The position numbers and the translations under genes were made by a program. Of a stretch of 64,000 bases of DNA, positions 35,731-44,923 are shown one piece after another (positions within the stretch are counted from its first letter, which is position 1; every line of letters starts with the position of its first letter). The notes under the pieces were generated by a model, which worked only from the letters and a program-made list of their open reading frames with translations, made no database searches and was not told the DNA's origin. This DNA is from Planococcus circulans (lineage in GTDB: Bacteria > Bacillota > Bacilli > Bacillales_A > Planococcaceae): assembly GCF_020023385.1 (NCBI RefSeq), contig NZ_JAIQCL010000002.1, positions 310,001 through 374,000 on the forward strand. Reading direction: 5' to 3'.

Positions 35731-36744
35731 TCAGACAATCTTCCGTCCGCTTCGGCCGAGCGCATAATAGATTCCGTGCTGCAGGCTCTGCAAGGATTCA
35801 AAAGTCTTCAGGCTGTTTTGGGATTGCGCAATGATGATTGCCAGTTCAGGTGAAATGCCGACAAGGATGACTTCTGTTCCAAGAAGCCTGGCGGAAGCGC
35901 CCAGCTTATCGATCAGGGAAGCGGTATGCTCGGTAATGTGCTGGTTTAACCCGGTCAGATCAATCAGCAGGAAATTGGCTTTATGTTTTGGCAATTCGCT
36001 CAGGGTTTTAAAAATCAAATCCTCTGTCCGCTGTTCATCATAGCTGCCGATCATCGGTACTACGATAATGCCTTCGAGTACTGGGATGATTGGAGAGGAG
36101 AGTTCCTTCACTAAACTCTGCAAAGATTTTGTGTGTTCATCGACTAAAGCTTCCAACTTACGGATTTGGTCACCTTCCTGCTTCCGGGACAGTTCATGGA
36201 TATTTTGCTGGACTGTCACGTCGGAAGGGAAATACTCGACGATGCTGTAAGGAGTATCTTCTTTTTGGTACTGGATGATTTTATACCAGAAATTGATGCC
36301 GAACAAACCCGTCAATACCCCTGCATAATGCGAAGGGACGAAGATGCCTTCTGTGTCCTTGTTTTTCAGCAGGTTCATTTTATATTCCCAATCGTTCTGT
36401 ATATGCAGCGTAAAGGTGTTTTTTTCAGCATCCATGTCAATGATCTCGACTTTTCCCCATCCGGCAGGAGCGTATGTATTGGAAATCCACTCAACAACAT
36501 TTGATGTATCAATCTGCTTCATGTCTTTGAAGCCTTCACCTACGATAACCCCTTGGCGAAATCCGGTTGTTTCCAACACAAGTTGCGTCGCTTCTATACC
36601 TGAAATATCTTTGATCGTGTCAAAGAAGGTTTCCATGGCGGTCGTCCAAAAAAGGACAACATCTCCACCTTCAAAAAGAGCTTCTCCTGTTTCCAAATCC
36701 CACTTGAGTTCTATTCCGCCAACATTAACGCTTTTTTTACTCAT
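35731..36744 (-). CDS. V4R-STAS domain protein (RsbR-like)
   Basis: 337-residue cytosolic protein. The N-terminal part (about 1-180), with YAPAGWGKVEIIDMDAEKN and FVPSHYAGVLTGLFG, resembles the V4R ligand-binding domain. A helical linker (about 185-215) leads to a C-terminal STAS domain (about 216-325; ANFLLIDLTGLNQHITEHTA carries the usual Thr/Ser phospho-site region). The C-terminal half is related to RsbR stressosome proteins, so a stress-sensing role ahead of sigma-B is plausible but inferred. AGGAGG-like GGAGGAATTTTT precedes ATG 36744. Confidence 0.75.
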   Translation of the reverse strand: MSKKSVNVGGIELKWDLETGEALFEGGDVVLFWTTAMETFFDTIKDISGIEATQLVLETTGFRQGVIVGEGFKDMKQIDTSNVVEWISNTYAPAGWGKVEIIDMDAEKNTFTLHIQNDWEYKMNLLKNKDTEGIFVPSHYAGVLTGLFGINFWYKIIQYQKEDTPYSIVEYFPSDVTVQQNIHELSRKQEGDQIRKLEALVDEHTKSLQSLVKELSSPIIPVLEGIIVVPMIGSYDEQRTEDLIFKTLSELPKHKANFLLIDLTGLNQHITEHTASLIDKLGASARLLGTEVILVGISPELAIIIAQSQNSLKTFESLQSLQHGIYYALGRSGRKIV

Positions 36745-36907
36745 GCTAAAAATTCCTCCATTGATGAAAAGTGATGTAACGTGTGATATTCATACTTGTC
36801 CCTTAAGTATTCCCTTAGGAATAAACAATATGTCTTGGTGCGAAAATTTTTTGGACGGCAAAAATCCCAGGCAGTTGCCTGTGAATAAACAGCTGAGATT
36901 GGTTGGA

Positions 36908-37807
36908 TCATTCCTGTAAAGAAGATTCGAAGGGATAAAGGACAGTCGTCAAGCTTTCCGATACTTCCCAAAGCTGTCGGGAGATATTCTGGTCTGTCGC
37001 ATTGGCGTGTGGGGTGCCAAGTGCCGGAAAGCCTTTTCGCTGGAACTGGCCGTGAGGACCGATATATTCGCCACCTGTCAAATCCGGTTCGGTTGCAGCG
37101 TATAATGTCGACAACGCACCCATATCGGGTGGCTGAAGGAAAAGGTTGGCAAGGCGTTTAAATGGAGCCGGGATTTCCCACTTGCCCAGTTTGAATATAT
37201 TGGTGGCAGAAACGCCGGGATGGCAGGCGATGCTGATCGTCTCAAGGCCATGCTCTTTCAACCGCTTGTCCAGTTCCAGCGCAAAGTAGAGATTGGCAAG
37301 CTTGCTTTGGTTATAGAATTTCTTTGCCTGATAACCTTTTGACCCATCGAGATTAGTGAAGTCGATGGAACCGCGGCTATGTGCCCGGCTGCTGATGGTC
37401 ACAACACGTGAATTCGGCGTTTTTGCCAATACCGGCAGAAGCAGACCGGTCAATGCAAAATGGCCAAGATGATTACTGCCGAACTGCATTTCAAAACCGT
37501 CTTTTGTTTTAGCATAGGGAGGTGCCATGAGGCCTGCATTATTAATCAAGAGATGAAGTTTGTCATAGGAATTTTTGAATTCTTCTGCGAAATATCTAAT
37601 ACTCTCAAGATCCGCTAAATCCAGCTGCATGACGCCAATCTGAGATGAGGGATAGAGGTTGAGCAATGCGGCACGTGCGGCTTCACCTTTTACCGTATTG
37701 CGCACAGCCAGGATGATGTTTGTGTCCATCTGCAGCAAACCCTTTGCTGTTTCAAAGCCGATCCCGCTGTTGCCGCCCGTGATGATGGCTGTTTTTCCTG
37801 TAAGCAA
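36908..37807 (-). CDS. SDR family oxidoreductase, copy A (retinol-dehydrogenase-like)
   Basis: 299-residue short-chain dehydrogenase. NAD(P) motif ITGGNSGIGFETA, LLINNAGLMA, catalytic Ser in ISSRAH and Tyr-x-x-x-Lys in FYNQSKLANL. The C-terminal GGEYIGPHGQFQRKGFP is shared with animal retinol-dehydrogenase-like SDRs; the substrate is not known. Starts at TTG 37807 with GGAGGGAG 7 nt upstream. About 60% identical by eye to the SDR at 40882-41787, so the pair is a duplication. Confidence 0.88.
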   Translation of the reverse strand: MLTGKTAIITGGNSGIGFETAKGLLQMDTNIILAVRNTVKGEAARAALLNLYPSSQIGVMQLDLADLESIRYFAEEFKNSYDKLHLLINNAGLMAPPYAKTKDGFEMQFGSNHLGHFALTGLLLPVLAKTPNSRVVTISSRAHSRGSIDFTNLDGSKGYQAKKFYNQSKLANLYFALELDKRLKEHGLETISIACHPGVSATNIFKLGKWEIPAPFKRLANLFLQPPDMGALSTLYAATEPDLTGGEYIGPHGQFQRKGFPALGTPHANATDQNISRQLWEVSESLTTVLYPFESSLQE

Positions 37808-37897
37808 AAAATCACTCCCTCCATTTCCATTATGCCAGTCAGTCTGGAATCTGTAAGGCTTATTTTATCGTTTCTTTGGCTCGATTGGAATTTTGAC

Positions 37898-37945
37898 AGA
37901 TAAAAAAGCGGACTTTCCATCAATTGCTTGATGGAAAGTCCGCTT
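37898..37945. terminator. Intrinsic terminator (bidirectional form)
   Basis: Long perfect stem AAAAGCGGACTTTCCATCAA/TTGATGGAAAGTCCGCTTTT. It ends the secreted Lys/Thr-rich protein gene on the minus strand and sits just upstream of SDR copy A. Confidence 0.93.
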
Positions 37946-37951
37946 TTGATT

Positions 37952-38563
37952 TTAATGGTGTTTTTCCCACTCGCCGTAAGTCACTTTGACGTCAATGACT
38001 TTTTTAGTTGTGGAAGTTTTGACATTTTCTTTGGAAACCTGTTTTTTGGTCGTCACTTTCACTTCCGGCTTACCATATTTTTTCTCAGTATCAACCTTGG
38101 TTTCATCGCTGATCACTTTGCCATTGCTACCTGGCGCTCCTCTGTGTTTGAGTGTATGGACAGTGGTTTTGATGATTTTGACAGGAGTGGTGATTGTTTT
38201 GATTTTTGTTGTTTTTGTCACTTCATCCCATGTGGTGACTTTAATGATCTTATAAGTGGTTTCGGTTTTGACATCCCGGTACAATTTATGATTTTTTGGA
38301 TGTTGTTCTTTGGTTATTACCACATCGACTTTTTCAGAAACATCTTTCTTGGATTTCTTGACTGTTGAAGTATCGGTGGATTTTTTTACCTCTACCTCTT
38401 TATCATGGCTCACATCAACTGTTGTCGTTACAATGGTGGTGATGCCTTTTTCAAACGTCACCGTTTTCGTTACATGGCTGTCGTCTTTGCCGCCAGCCAA
38501 TGAGCTGGAGGCAAAACCAAATACGAGTACAACTGCAAATAAGATCATAAACAGCTTCTTCAT
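37952..38563 (-). CDS. Secreted Lys/Thr/Val-rich low-complexity protein
   Basis: 203 residues, not recognised. A clear signal peptide (MKKLFMILFAVVLVFGFASSSLA, cleavage near residue 23) is followed by a mature chain made almost only of Thr, Lys, Val, Asp, Glu and Ser in alternating beta-prone runs (KVTTKK, KTTKIKT, VTTTVDV), with one HRGAPGSNGK loop. It has no Cys. The strongly basic, beta-forming composition suggests a cell-surface or extracellular structural role, possibly wall-polymer binding; this is inference. It has its own terminator. AAGGAGAAAAAG precedes the start ATG. Confidence 0.75.
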   Translation of the reverse strand: MKKLFMILFAVVLVFGFASSSLAGGKDDSHVTKTVTFEKGITTIVTTTVDVSHDKEVEVKKSTDTSTVKKSKKDVSEKVDVVITKEQHPKNHKLYRDVKTETTYKIIKVTTWDEVTKTTKIKTITTPVKIIKTTVHTLKHRGAPGSNGKVISDETKVDTEKKYGKPEVKVTTKKQVSKENVKTSTTKKVIDVKVTYGEWEKHH

Positions 38564-38853
38564 CTTCTTTTTCTCCTTTTGATTGATAGATTTGTGTACG
38601 TCCCAACAATTTTAAAAACAGCACAGACAAATCCAGCAAAGCTATAAATGAACATATTCTATGCGGCCGCATGAAATTTCAGTTCATTGTTTATGATTAA
38701 ATTATATTACTAATAACAAAAAAATACCACAAAATTTCAACGGTTTTAAAAATATTTTATTCGCTTTAACATATCTGTACGATGGCTTGTTGCTTTATTA
38801 TCCATCAGCTTCAAATGGCGTTAGAATGGAGAAAAGGAGGCGTTGGAGGATTC

Positions 38854-39582
38854 ATGGAAATAGCGATTAAAGAATTGACCAAAACATTCAAAGATCGGGT
38901 TGCCGTAGATCATCTATCGCTGACAATCGGACAAGGGGAGTTTTTTGCGCTCTTGGGTGAAAACGGAGCGGGGAAAACCACAACCATTAAATTACTGAGC
39001 TGTCTGATGGAGCCGACGAGTGGAGATGCCATCATGCTGGGGGATAGTATTTCCGAAAATCCGCAGGCAGTGAAAAAGAAATTGAATATCTCACCGCAGG
39101 AAACAGCAGTAGCGCGTAACCTTTCCGTCAAGGAAAACCTCGAGTTCATTGCCAGGATCTATGGCAGCGACAAAAAGGAAGCAGAACAGAAAGCGGAACA
39201 GCTGATGGACAAGTTTGATCTGAAGGATTGGGCCAAAAGCAAAGGCAGGACGTTGTCAGGCGGATTGGAGCGCCGCTTAAGCATTGCGATGGCAATGATT
39301 TCAGAGCCGGAAATCATTTTTCTGGATGAGCCTACAGTTGGCCTGGATGTCCGTGCACGATTGGATTTGTGGCAGATTCTGCTGGATTTGAAAGGGCAGA
39401 TCACCATCATTCTGACGACGCATTATTTGGAGGAAGTGGAGGCGCTGGCGGATCGCATCGGCATTATGCATAAAGGCAGGCTGCGCGCCCTCGGTACCTT
39501 GGACGAATTACGGAAACAGACCGGACAAGCCAAACTCCAGGATGTCTTTCTTCAGCTTACCGCAGAGGAGGGAACCGGATGA
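38854..39582 (+). CDS. ABC-2 type transporter ATPase (DrrA-like)
   Basis: 242-residue ATPase. Walker A GENGAGKTTTIKLL near residue 33, LSGGLERRLSIAMAM signature, Walker B IIFLDEPTVGLD and switch His in LTTHYLEEVEAL. The domain ends normally. It overlaps the permease start by 4 nt. ATG 38854 opens the conserved N-terminus (MEIAIKELTKTF); GGAGGA lies close upstream. Probably an exporter of drugs or lipids. Confidence 0.9.
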   Translation: MEIAIKELTKTFKDRVAVDHLSLTIGQGEFFALLGENGAGKTTTIKLLSCLMEPTSGDAIMLGDSISENPQAVKKKLNISPQETAVARNLSVKENLEFIARIYGSDKKEAEQKAEQLMDKFDLKDWAKSKGRTLSGGLERRLSIAMAMISEPEIIFLDEPTVGLDVRARLDLWQILLDLKGQITIILTTHYLEEVEALADRIGIMHKGRLRALGTLDELRKQTGQAKLQDVFLQLTAEEGTG

Positions 39583-40304
39583 GGGCTCTGACATTTGCAC
39601 AGCGCAACCGCAAAGAGATTTTACGGGATCCGATGACATTGCTGTTCGGCATGATTCTGCCGCTGTTGATGCTGTGGCTGTTTTCGATGATGGCTGAGAA
39701 TATGCCTTTTGATCTCTTTACGCTGCGTAAGCTTGCTCCTGCAATCATCGTGTTCAGTTTTTCGTTCATTACGCTGTTTACGGGCATGCTGATTGGCCGC
39801 GATAAAAGCAGTTCCTTTTTGATGAGGATTTTTTCTTCTCCGATGACTGCAATCGATTATCTGATCGGCTACGCGCTGCCGCTGCTGCCGGTAGCGTTCA
39901 TCCAGATGGCTGCCTGTTATGGAACGGCACTGCTGCTGGGCATGCCAATCACATATGATGCAATCCCAGCTTTCGGCGTACTGGTGATCATTTCACTTCT
40001 CTATATCGCATTCGGCCTGTTCTTCGGAACCTTTTTCACCGACCGCCAAGTGGGGGCGATGTTTGCAATTTTTGTCAATATCACGACCTGGCTGAGCGGA
40101 ACTTGGTTTGAGCTAGACATGATTGGCGGCATTTTCGAAACAGTCGCTTATCTGCTGCCGTTTGCCCATGCCGTGGACGCTTCAAGAGCTGTCTTTGCCG
40201 GAGACTACCGCGCGGTTCTTACGCCGTTGGTATGGGTAATCGCCTATACAGCGGTTATCTTCGGAACTGCCGTGTGGGGATTCCGAAAGAGGATGCGCGG
40301 TTAA
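39579..40304 (+). CDS. ABC-2 type transporter permease
   Basis: 241-residue permease with six membrane helices. Typical start RALTFAQRNRKEILRDPMTLLFGMILPLLML and the ABC-2 signature near the C-terminal half (FGLFFGTFFTDRQVGAMFA, TWLSGTWFEL). Translationally coupled to the ATPase (ATGA overlap). Substrate unknown. Confidence 0.9.
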   Translation: MRALTFAQRNRKEILRDPMTLLFGMILPLLMLWLFSMMAENMPFDLFTLRKLAPAIIVFSFSFITLFTGMLIGRDKSSSFLMRIFSSPMTAIDYLIGYALPLLPVAFIQMAACYGTALLLGMPITYDAIPAFGVLVIISLLYIAFGLFFGTFFTDRQVGAMFAIFVNITTWLSGTWFELDMIGGIFETVAYLLPFAHAVDASRAVFAGDYRAVLTPLVWVIAYTAVIFGTAVWGFRKRMRG

Positions 40305-40350
40305 AGTTTTACTTTACAATAAACGTTAAAAGATAAGGGGTTATGGCAAA

Positions 40351-40824
40351 ATGGGTTATATAGAAGAGTTGCGGGCAATTGTCGGTCATCGTCCGCTGAT
40401 ACTTGTCGGGGCGGTAGTAGTGATTGTCGATGAAGATGGCCGCTTGCTGCTTGAAGAGCGGAAATTCCCAAAGGATTTGTGGGGTCTTCCGGGCGGACTG
40501 ATGGAACTTGGGGAATCCACAGAGGACACAGCAAAACGGGAAGTTATGGAAGAGACAGGATTGACGATTGAAGAACTCAAACTGATCAATGTCTATTCTG
40601 GCCCACAGCATTTTGTGGTAGCCGAAAACGGCGATGAGTTCTATGTGGTGACGCTCGCTTATTATTCCACTGAATACCGAGGTAAATTGACCGTCGACAA
40701 AAAAGAATCATTGAGCTTCAAGTTCTTTGCTTCAGAAGAACTGCCGGAAAAAATGGTCGGAAGCCATCGCACAGTGATTGAGGAGTTTCTCAATAAGCAT
40801 TATCCAATTGTGCTGCCGGAGTAA
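40351..40824 (+). CDS. Nudix hydrolase
   Basis: 157-residue Nudix pyrophosphohydrolase. The box GLMELGESTEDTAKREVMEETGL fits Gx5Ex7REUxEExGU (written here as its start GLMELGES and end REVMEETGL). The N-terminal GAVVVIVDEDGRLLLEERK strand and the usual length suggest a housekeeping nucleotide sanitising or NDP-derivative hydrolase; substrate unknown. AAGGGG lies about 8 nt before ATG 40351. It follows the ABC genes after 46 nt. Confidence 0.9.
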   Translation: MGYIEELRAIVGHRPLILVGAVVVIVDEDGRLLLEERKFPKDLWGLPGGLMELGESTEDTAKREVMEETGLTIEELKLINVYSGPQHFVVAENGDEFYVVTLAYYSTEYRGKLTVDKKESLSFKFFASEELPEKMVGSHRTVIEEFLNKHYPIVLPE

Positions 40825-40845
40825 TCGCTCTCTGATGAATAGGAA

Positions 40846-40886
40846 AAGCCGCTTTCATGGATGAACATGAAAGCGGCTTGTTTATT
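40846..40886. terminator. Bidirectional intrinsic terminator
   Basis: AAGCCGCTTTCATG/CATGAAAGCGGCTT stem with T run and A run on opposite sides, between the convergent Nudix (+) and SDR copy B (-) genes. Confidence 0.92.
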
Positions 40887-41787
40887 GGGCTGTGGCATTG
40901 GCAAAATCAAACTTTACACTGGTCAATTGTTCCGATACTTCCCAGAGTTTTTTGGATACTTCTTCATCACCCGCAGAAGCGTGAGGCGTGTCCAGCGTCG
41001 GATAGCCCTTGCGTTGGCCTTTGCCGTCCGGGCCGATATATTCGCCGCCTTGCAATTGCGGCTCTGTTGCCGCATAGATGGTCGGCAAAGCACCCATATC
41101 AGGTGGCTGCAGGAAATTATGCATCACTGTCTTGAGCAATCGTGGGGCATCGCGTTTACCGAACTTAAAGAGGTTGGTCGCGGAAATTCCAGGATGGCAG
41201 GCAAGACTCAGTGTCTGAAGGCCATTTTGCTTAAAGCGCTTGTCCAACTCCTGGGCAAACAGCAGATTGGCCAGTTTGCTTTGGCTGTAGAACTTCATCG
41301 GCTTATAGCCTTTTGTGCCATCGAGATTATCAAAATCGATGGATGCTCCTTTATGGGCCAGGCTGCTGAGGGAGACGACACGCGAACCGGGTGTTTTTTT
41401 CAGCAGGGGCAACAACAGGCCGGTCAACGCAAAATGGCCGAGATGATTGCTGCCGAACTGCAATTCAAATCCATCCTTCGTCTTTGAATAAGGCGGGGTC
41501 ATGACACCGGCATTGTTGATCAGCAAATCGAGTGAATCGTATTGGCTCTTAACGTTATCCGCGAATGTCCGGACGCTTTCAAGGTCTGCCAAATCCAGTT
41601 TCATCACATTTATCGCTGCCTTGTTATACGTAGTAAGGATTAAATCACGGGCTGCCTCGCCTTTTGCTGTATCGCGTACGGCCATGATGATCTGTGCGCC
41701 GCGATCGGCGAACACTTTAGCAGCTTCCAGGCCGATCCCACTGTTGGCACCGGTAATGATGGCTATCTTTCCAGTTAGTTGTTCCAA
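40882..41787 (-). CDS. SDR family oxidoreductase, copy B
   Basis: 301-residue paralogue of the SDR at 36908-37807. ITGANSGIGLEAAK, LLINNAGVMT, SSLAH with the catalytic Ser, and FYSQSKLANL with Tyr/Lys are all intact, as is the shared GGEYIGPDGKGQRKGYP tail. The two share about 60% of residues with conserved order, so both are likely active. It is divergent from the PAP2 gene. Substrate unknown. Confidence 0.88.
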   Translation of the reverse strand: MEQLTGKIAIITGANSGIGLEAAKVFADRGAQIIMAVRDTAKGEAARDLILTTYNKAAINVMKLDLADLESVRTFADNVKSQYDSLDLLINNAGVMTPPYSKTKDGFELQFGSNHLGHFALTGLLLPLLKKTPGSRVVSLSSLAHKGASIDFDNLDGTKGYKPMKFYSQSKLANLLFAQELDKRFKQNGLQTLSLACHPGISATNLFKFGKRDAPRLLKTVMHNFLQPPDMGALPTIYAATEPQLQGGEYIGPDGKGQRKGYPTLDTPHASAGDEEVSKKLWEVSEQLTSVKFDFANATAQ

Positions 41788-41947
41788 AAAAATCAGCTCC
41801 TGAGTTATTTACTTTTCTTCTAGTAAAAATACCACTGTGCCGCGTGTCTAACAAATTATTGGTTCCACATAATTGGTTTTTTTACATAATCTTTGAAAGA
41901 GAAGGGTAAAGAGAACATATCTGCAGTAGGTAGGTGGGAGCGATAGG

Positions 41948-42697
41948 ATGGAGAAAAATGAAAAAATAGCTGGCCTGGCATTTTTGCTATTGCTTGGCGG
42001 GCTGGGCGTTGCGGCACTTTTTATTGTGTTATTTGCCGAATTGGCGGAAGAAGTGATGGAAAAGGAATTCGGTCTGTTTGATCGTTTCATCATCAGCCTA
42101 CTTGAAGCGGGAGCTGGAGAGACGATGGATACGGTGATGTTCATCTTCACCGAGATGGGTTCAGCCTGGTTTTTGACGGGCTTATCGATTATTGTTCTGG
42201 CAGTATTGGGAGTTAAATTGAAAGATAAATGGGGGATTCTCTTTTTCATTATTGCAGTAGGGGGCGGCTCGCTCTTAACATTGCTGTTGAAGAATCTGTA
42301 CGTAAGGGAGCGTCCAAGCATCAATGCTGAAATTGATGCAATCGGCTACAGTTTTCCGAGCGGCCATTCAATGGGCTCCTTGATTTTCTATGGTTTTGTG
42401 ATGTACCTTGTTATCCGGACGCATCAGAAGGCATGGGTTCAAGGGCTGACTTTGACTGTTCTGAGCCTCCTCATCTTTTTGATCGGCAGCAGCCGGATCT
42501 ACTTGGGAGCCCATTTTCCGAGCGACGTCCTTGCCGGTTATATTGCTGGTTCCATCTGGCTGATTTTGAGCCTGATTGCATTGGAATGGATTCAGTGGCA
42601 CAGCAGAAGTCCGCTGCCGCCAGTCCATGCACTGCGGAAATTACTTGGGCCGTTGTATAGAACAGTGCGGACAAGAATCCCTTTTTTCAATAAGTAA
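41948..42697 (+). CDS. PAP2-family membrane phosphatase
   Basis: 249-residue integral membrane phosphatase. The three catalytic motifs are present: KNLYVRERPS (motif 1, around residue 115), PSGHSMGS (motif 2, near 138) and SRIYLGAHFPSD (motif 3). Six membrane helices. Candidate substrates are undecaprenyl-pyrophosphate or phosphatidylglycerophosphate. ATG 41948 has GGGAGCGATAGG upstream. Monocistronic. Confidence 0.9.
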   Translation: MEKNEKIAGLAFLLLLGGLGVAALFIVLFAELAEEVMEKEFGLFDRFIISLLEAGAGETMDTVMFIFTEMGSAWFLTGLSIIVLAVLGVKLKDKWGILFFIIAVGGGSLLTLLLKNLYVRERPSINAEIDAIGYSFPSGHSMGSLIFYGFVMYLVIRTHQKAWVQGLTLTVLSLLIFLIGSSRIYLGAHFPSDVLAGYIAGSIWLILSLIALEWIQWHSRSPLPPVHALRKLLGPLYRTVRTRIPFFNK

Positions 42698-42776
42698 GGC
42701 GCACAGTTCCTTGACTGGGTTTTAGCGGAAGCTATTGTCAAAGCATGAAACGAATCGGATATAAAGGAGAATGATG

Positions 42777-43676
42777 ATGGATTACAAGAAAATAACGGTT
42801 GCGGGCAGTGGTGTATTAGGGAGCCAGATTGCCTACCAAACAGCATATAAAGGATTTGATGTAACGATATACGATCTCAACGAAGAAGCGATTGAGAGCT
42901 CGAAAAAACGATTGGCCAAGTTGAAGAAAAACTACCGCAATGACTTTGGCGTGAGTGAAACGGAAGTGGACGCCGCTTATGGCCGTCTGTCTTTCCATAC
43001 CGATCTGGCCGAAGCGGTTGCTGATGCAGATTTAGTGATTGAAGCGATTCCTGAAGTAGCGGACATTAAAACGGCTTTCTATACGGAACTGGGCAAATCA
43101 GCTCCTGAGAAGACAGTATTTGCGACTAATTCCTCGACGCTGCTGCCAAGCCAGTTTGCAGAAGCGACAGGGCGTTCGGAAAAATTCCTGGCTTTGCATT
43201 TTGCCAATACAATCCGCATCAACAATACTGCTGAAATTATGAAACATCCGGGAACAGCTGATCAAGTTTTTGAGGACATGATCAAATTTGCCGAAGCGAT
43301 TGGCATGGTAGCATTGCCTCTTTATAAGGAACAGCCTGGCTATATCTTGAATTCACTGTTGGTGCCTTTCCTGGAAGCCGCTGAACTGCTGCTGGTCAAA
43401 AAGGTCGCGGACGTTGAGACCGTCGATAAGACCTGGATGATCGCAACAGGGGCGCCGCTTGGCCCTTTCGCTATTTTGGATGTGGTCGGCATCAATACAG
43501 CCCACAATATTGTCCAGGCGAAGGCGGCAGCCACCGGCAATCCAAAGTTTGTGGAATTGGCTCACATGCTGAAATCGGAATACTTGGACAAAGGGAAGCT
43601 TGGAAGAGAAACCGGTGAAGGCTTCTACCGCTATCCGAACCCTTCTTTCATGAAAGAAGGATTCCTAAAAAATTGA
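42777..43676 (+). CDS. 3-hydroxyacyl-CoA dehydrogenase
   Basis: 299-residue NAD-dependent enzyme oxidising L-3-hydroxyacyl-CoA (beta-oxidation or butyrate-type metabolism). The N-terminal Rossmann fold VAGSGVLGSQIAYQTA, the VIEAIPEVADIK segment, catalytic His in FLALHFANTIRI and the C-terminal helical domain are seen. HFANT replaces the more usual HFFNP, a variant common in Firmicutes. Of three tandem ATG codons, 42777 is best spaced from AAAGGAGA. Confidence 0.88.
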   Translation: MDYKKITVAGSGVLGSQIAYQTAYKGFDVTIYDLNEEAIESSKKRLAKLKKNYRNDFGVSETEVDAAYGRLSFHTDLAEAVADADLVIEAIPEVADIKTAFYTELGKSAPEKTVFATNSSTLLPSQFAEATGRSEKFLALHFANTIRINNTAEIMKHPGTADQVFEDMIKFAEAIGMVALPLYKEQPGYILNSLLVPFLEAAELLLVKKVADVETVDKTWMIATGAPLGPFAILDVVGINTAHNIVQAKAAATGNPKFVELAHMLKSEYLDKGKLGRETGEGFYRYPNPSFMKEGFLKN

Positions 43677-43682
43677 TTTGAA

Positions 43683-43720
43683 ACACGTCCAGCCATTGAG
43701 TGGGGGGGCGTGTTTTTTGT
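43683..43720 (+). terminator. Probable weak intrinsic terminator
   Basis: AAACACG-CC/GG-CGTGTTT stem followed by TTTTTTG, after the 3-hydroxyacyl-CoA dehydrogenase gene. Confidence 0.55.
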
Positions 43721-43781
43721 CATGTTAAGAAATTCAAAAAACTGGGTATCCATTATTATCAAAATGAAAAGAAGGGATTTT

Positions 43782-44837
43782 ATGAATCGGGTATTTGGCA
43801 TTTTAGTGGCAGTCGGTGTGCCTTTGACGGTGATCGGTTCTTTTATGGATTGGCCAAGCATTGCCATGTTCTTCATTTGTTCCGTAAGCGTAGTTGCATT
43901 ATCCAGTTTTATGGGAAGAGCGACAGAAAGCCTGGCAATCGTCAGCGGTCCGCGCATCGGTGGACTGCTCAATGCAACCTTCGGGAACGCAGTGGAATTG
44001 ATCATCTCTATTTTTGCTCTGCAGGCAGGGTTGATTGGAGTGGTATTGGCTTCCTTGACCGGTTCGGTATTGGGGAATTTGCTTCTGGTTGGAGGATTGT
44101 CGTTTTTCCTCGGCGGCATCAAATTCAAGCGGCAAATGTTCAATGTCCATGACGCCACCCATAATTCCGGCTTGCTGATTTTTGCAGTTGTCGTGGCATT
44201 TGTAATCCCGGAAATTTTTTCGATGACCATGAATGAAACGGAGACCATCCAATTGAGTGTCGGCATCTCAATTATCCTGATTCTTTTGTATTTGGCGGGC
44301 TTGTTCTTCAAGCTGGTTACACACCGGGGCGTTTACAGCCATGCAGACGCAGCACAGGAAACTGAACACGAAGAACCGGAATGGCCGAAGAAGAAAGCAC
44401 TCATCATCCTGCTCCTTGCCACATTGATCGTAGCGTATGTCTCTGAAAATCTGGTCCATACATTTGAAGAAGTGGGGGAAGAGTTCGGCTGGTCTGAACT
44501 GTTCATTGGAGTCATTATTGTCGCAATCGTCGGGAATGCCGCTGAGCATGCTTCGGCACTTATCATGGCGATGAAGAACAAGATGGATGTGGCCGTGGAA
44601 ATCGCCATCGGCTCGACTTTGCAGATCGCCATGTTCGTTGCGCCCATTCTGGTGCTGATTTCCCTTTTCATGCCACAGCAGATGCCGCTGGTCTTCACGA
44701 TTTCTGAACTGGTGGCGATGATTACGGCTGTGTTTCTGGCAATCAATGTCATGAATGACGGCGAGTCGAACTGGTTTGAAGGTCTAACCCTCCTGGCTGC
44801 TTACCTCATTATGGGAATAGGATTTTATTTATTGTGA
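43782..44837 (+). CDS. cax: Ca2+/H+ exchanger, CaCA family
   Basis: 351-residue exchanger with about eleven membrane helices. The two alpha-repeats carry LLNATFGNAVELIISIFAL and VGNAAEHASALIMAMKNKMDVAVEIAIG; each has the catalytic Glu. This is the Bacillus YfkE/ChaA type that exports Ca2+ in exchange for protons. ATG 43782 is preferred: GAAGGGA is about 6 nt upstream, and the in-frame upstream extension has no site. Confidence 0.92.
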   Translation: MNRVFGILVAVGVPLTVIGSFMDWPSIAMFFICSVSVVALSSFMGRATESLAIVSGPRIGGLLNATFGNAVELIISIFALQAGLIGVVLASLTGSVLGNLLLVGGLSFFLGGIKFKRQMFNVHDATHNSGLLIFAVVVAFVIPEIFSMTMNETETIQLSVGISIILILLYLAGLFFKLVTHRGVYSHADAAQETEHEEPEWPKKKALIILLLATLIVAYVSENLVHTFEEVGEEFGWSELFIGVIIVAIVGNAAEHASALIMAMKNKMDVAVEIAIGSTLQIAMFVAPILVLISLFMPQQMPLVFTISELVAMITAVFLAINVMNDGESNWFEGLTLLAAYLIMGIGFYLL

Positions 44838-44868
44838 TGGGTTTGATTGTCTGAAATGAATTCTTATA

Positions 44869-44923
44869 ACAAAACGTGTTTTCCTGTGCCAAAAGGCGAA
44901 GGAAAACACGTTTTGTTATTTTA
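44869..44923. terminator. Bidirectional intrinsic terminator
   Basis: AAAACGTGTTTTCC/GGAAAACACGTTTT stem, between the convergent cax (+) and TlpA-like (-) genes. Confidence 0.93.

Noticed and set aside
37986-38582. Plus-strand Ser/Thr/Val-rich frames opposite the secreted Lys/Thr protein
   Set aside because: They are the complement of a low-complexity gene that has a signal peptide, ribosome site and terminator.
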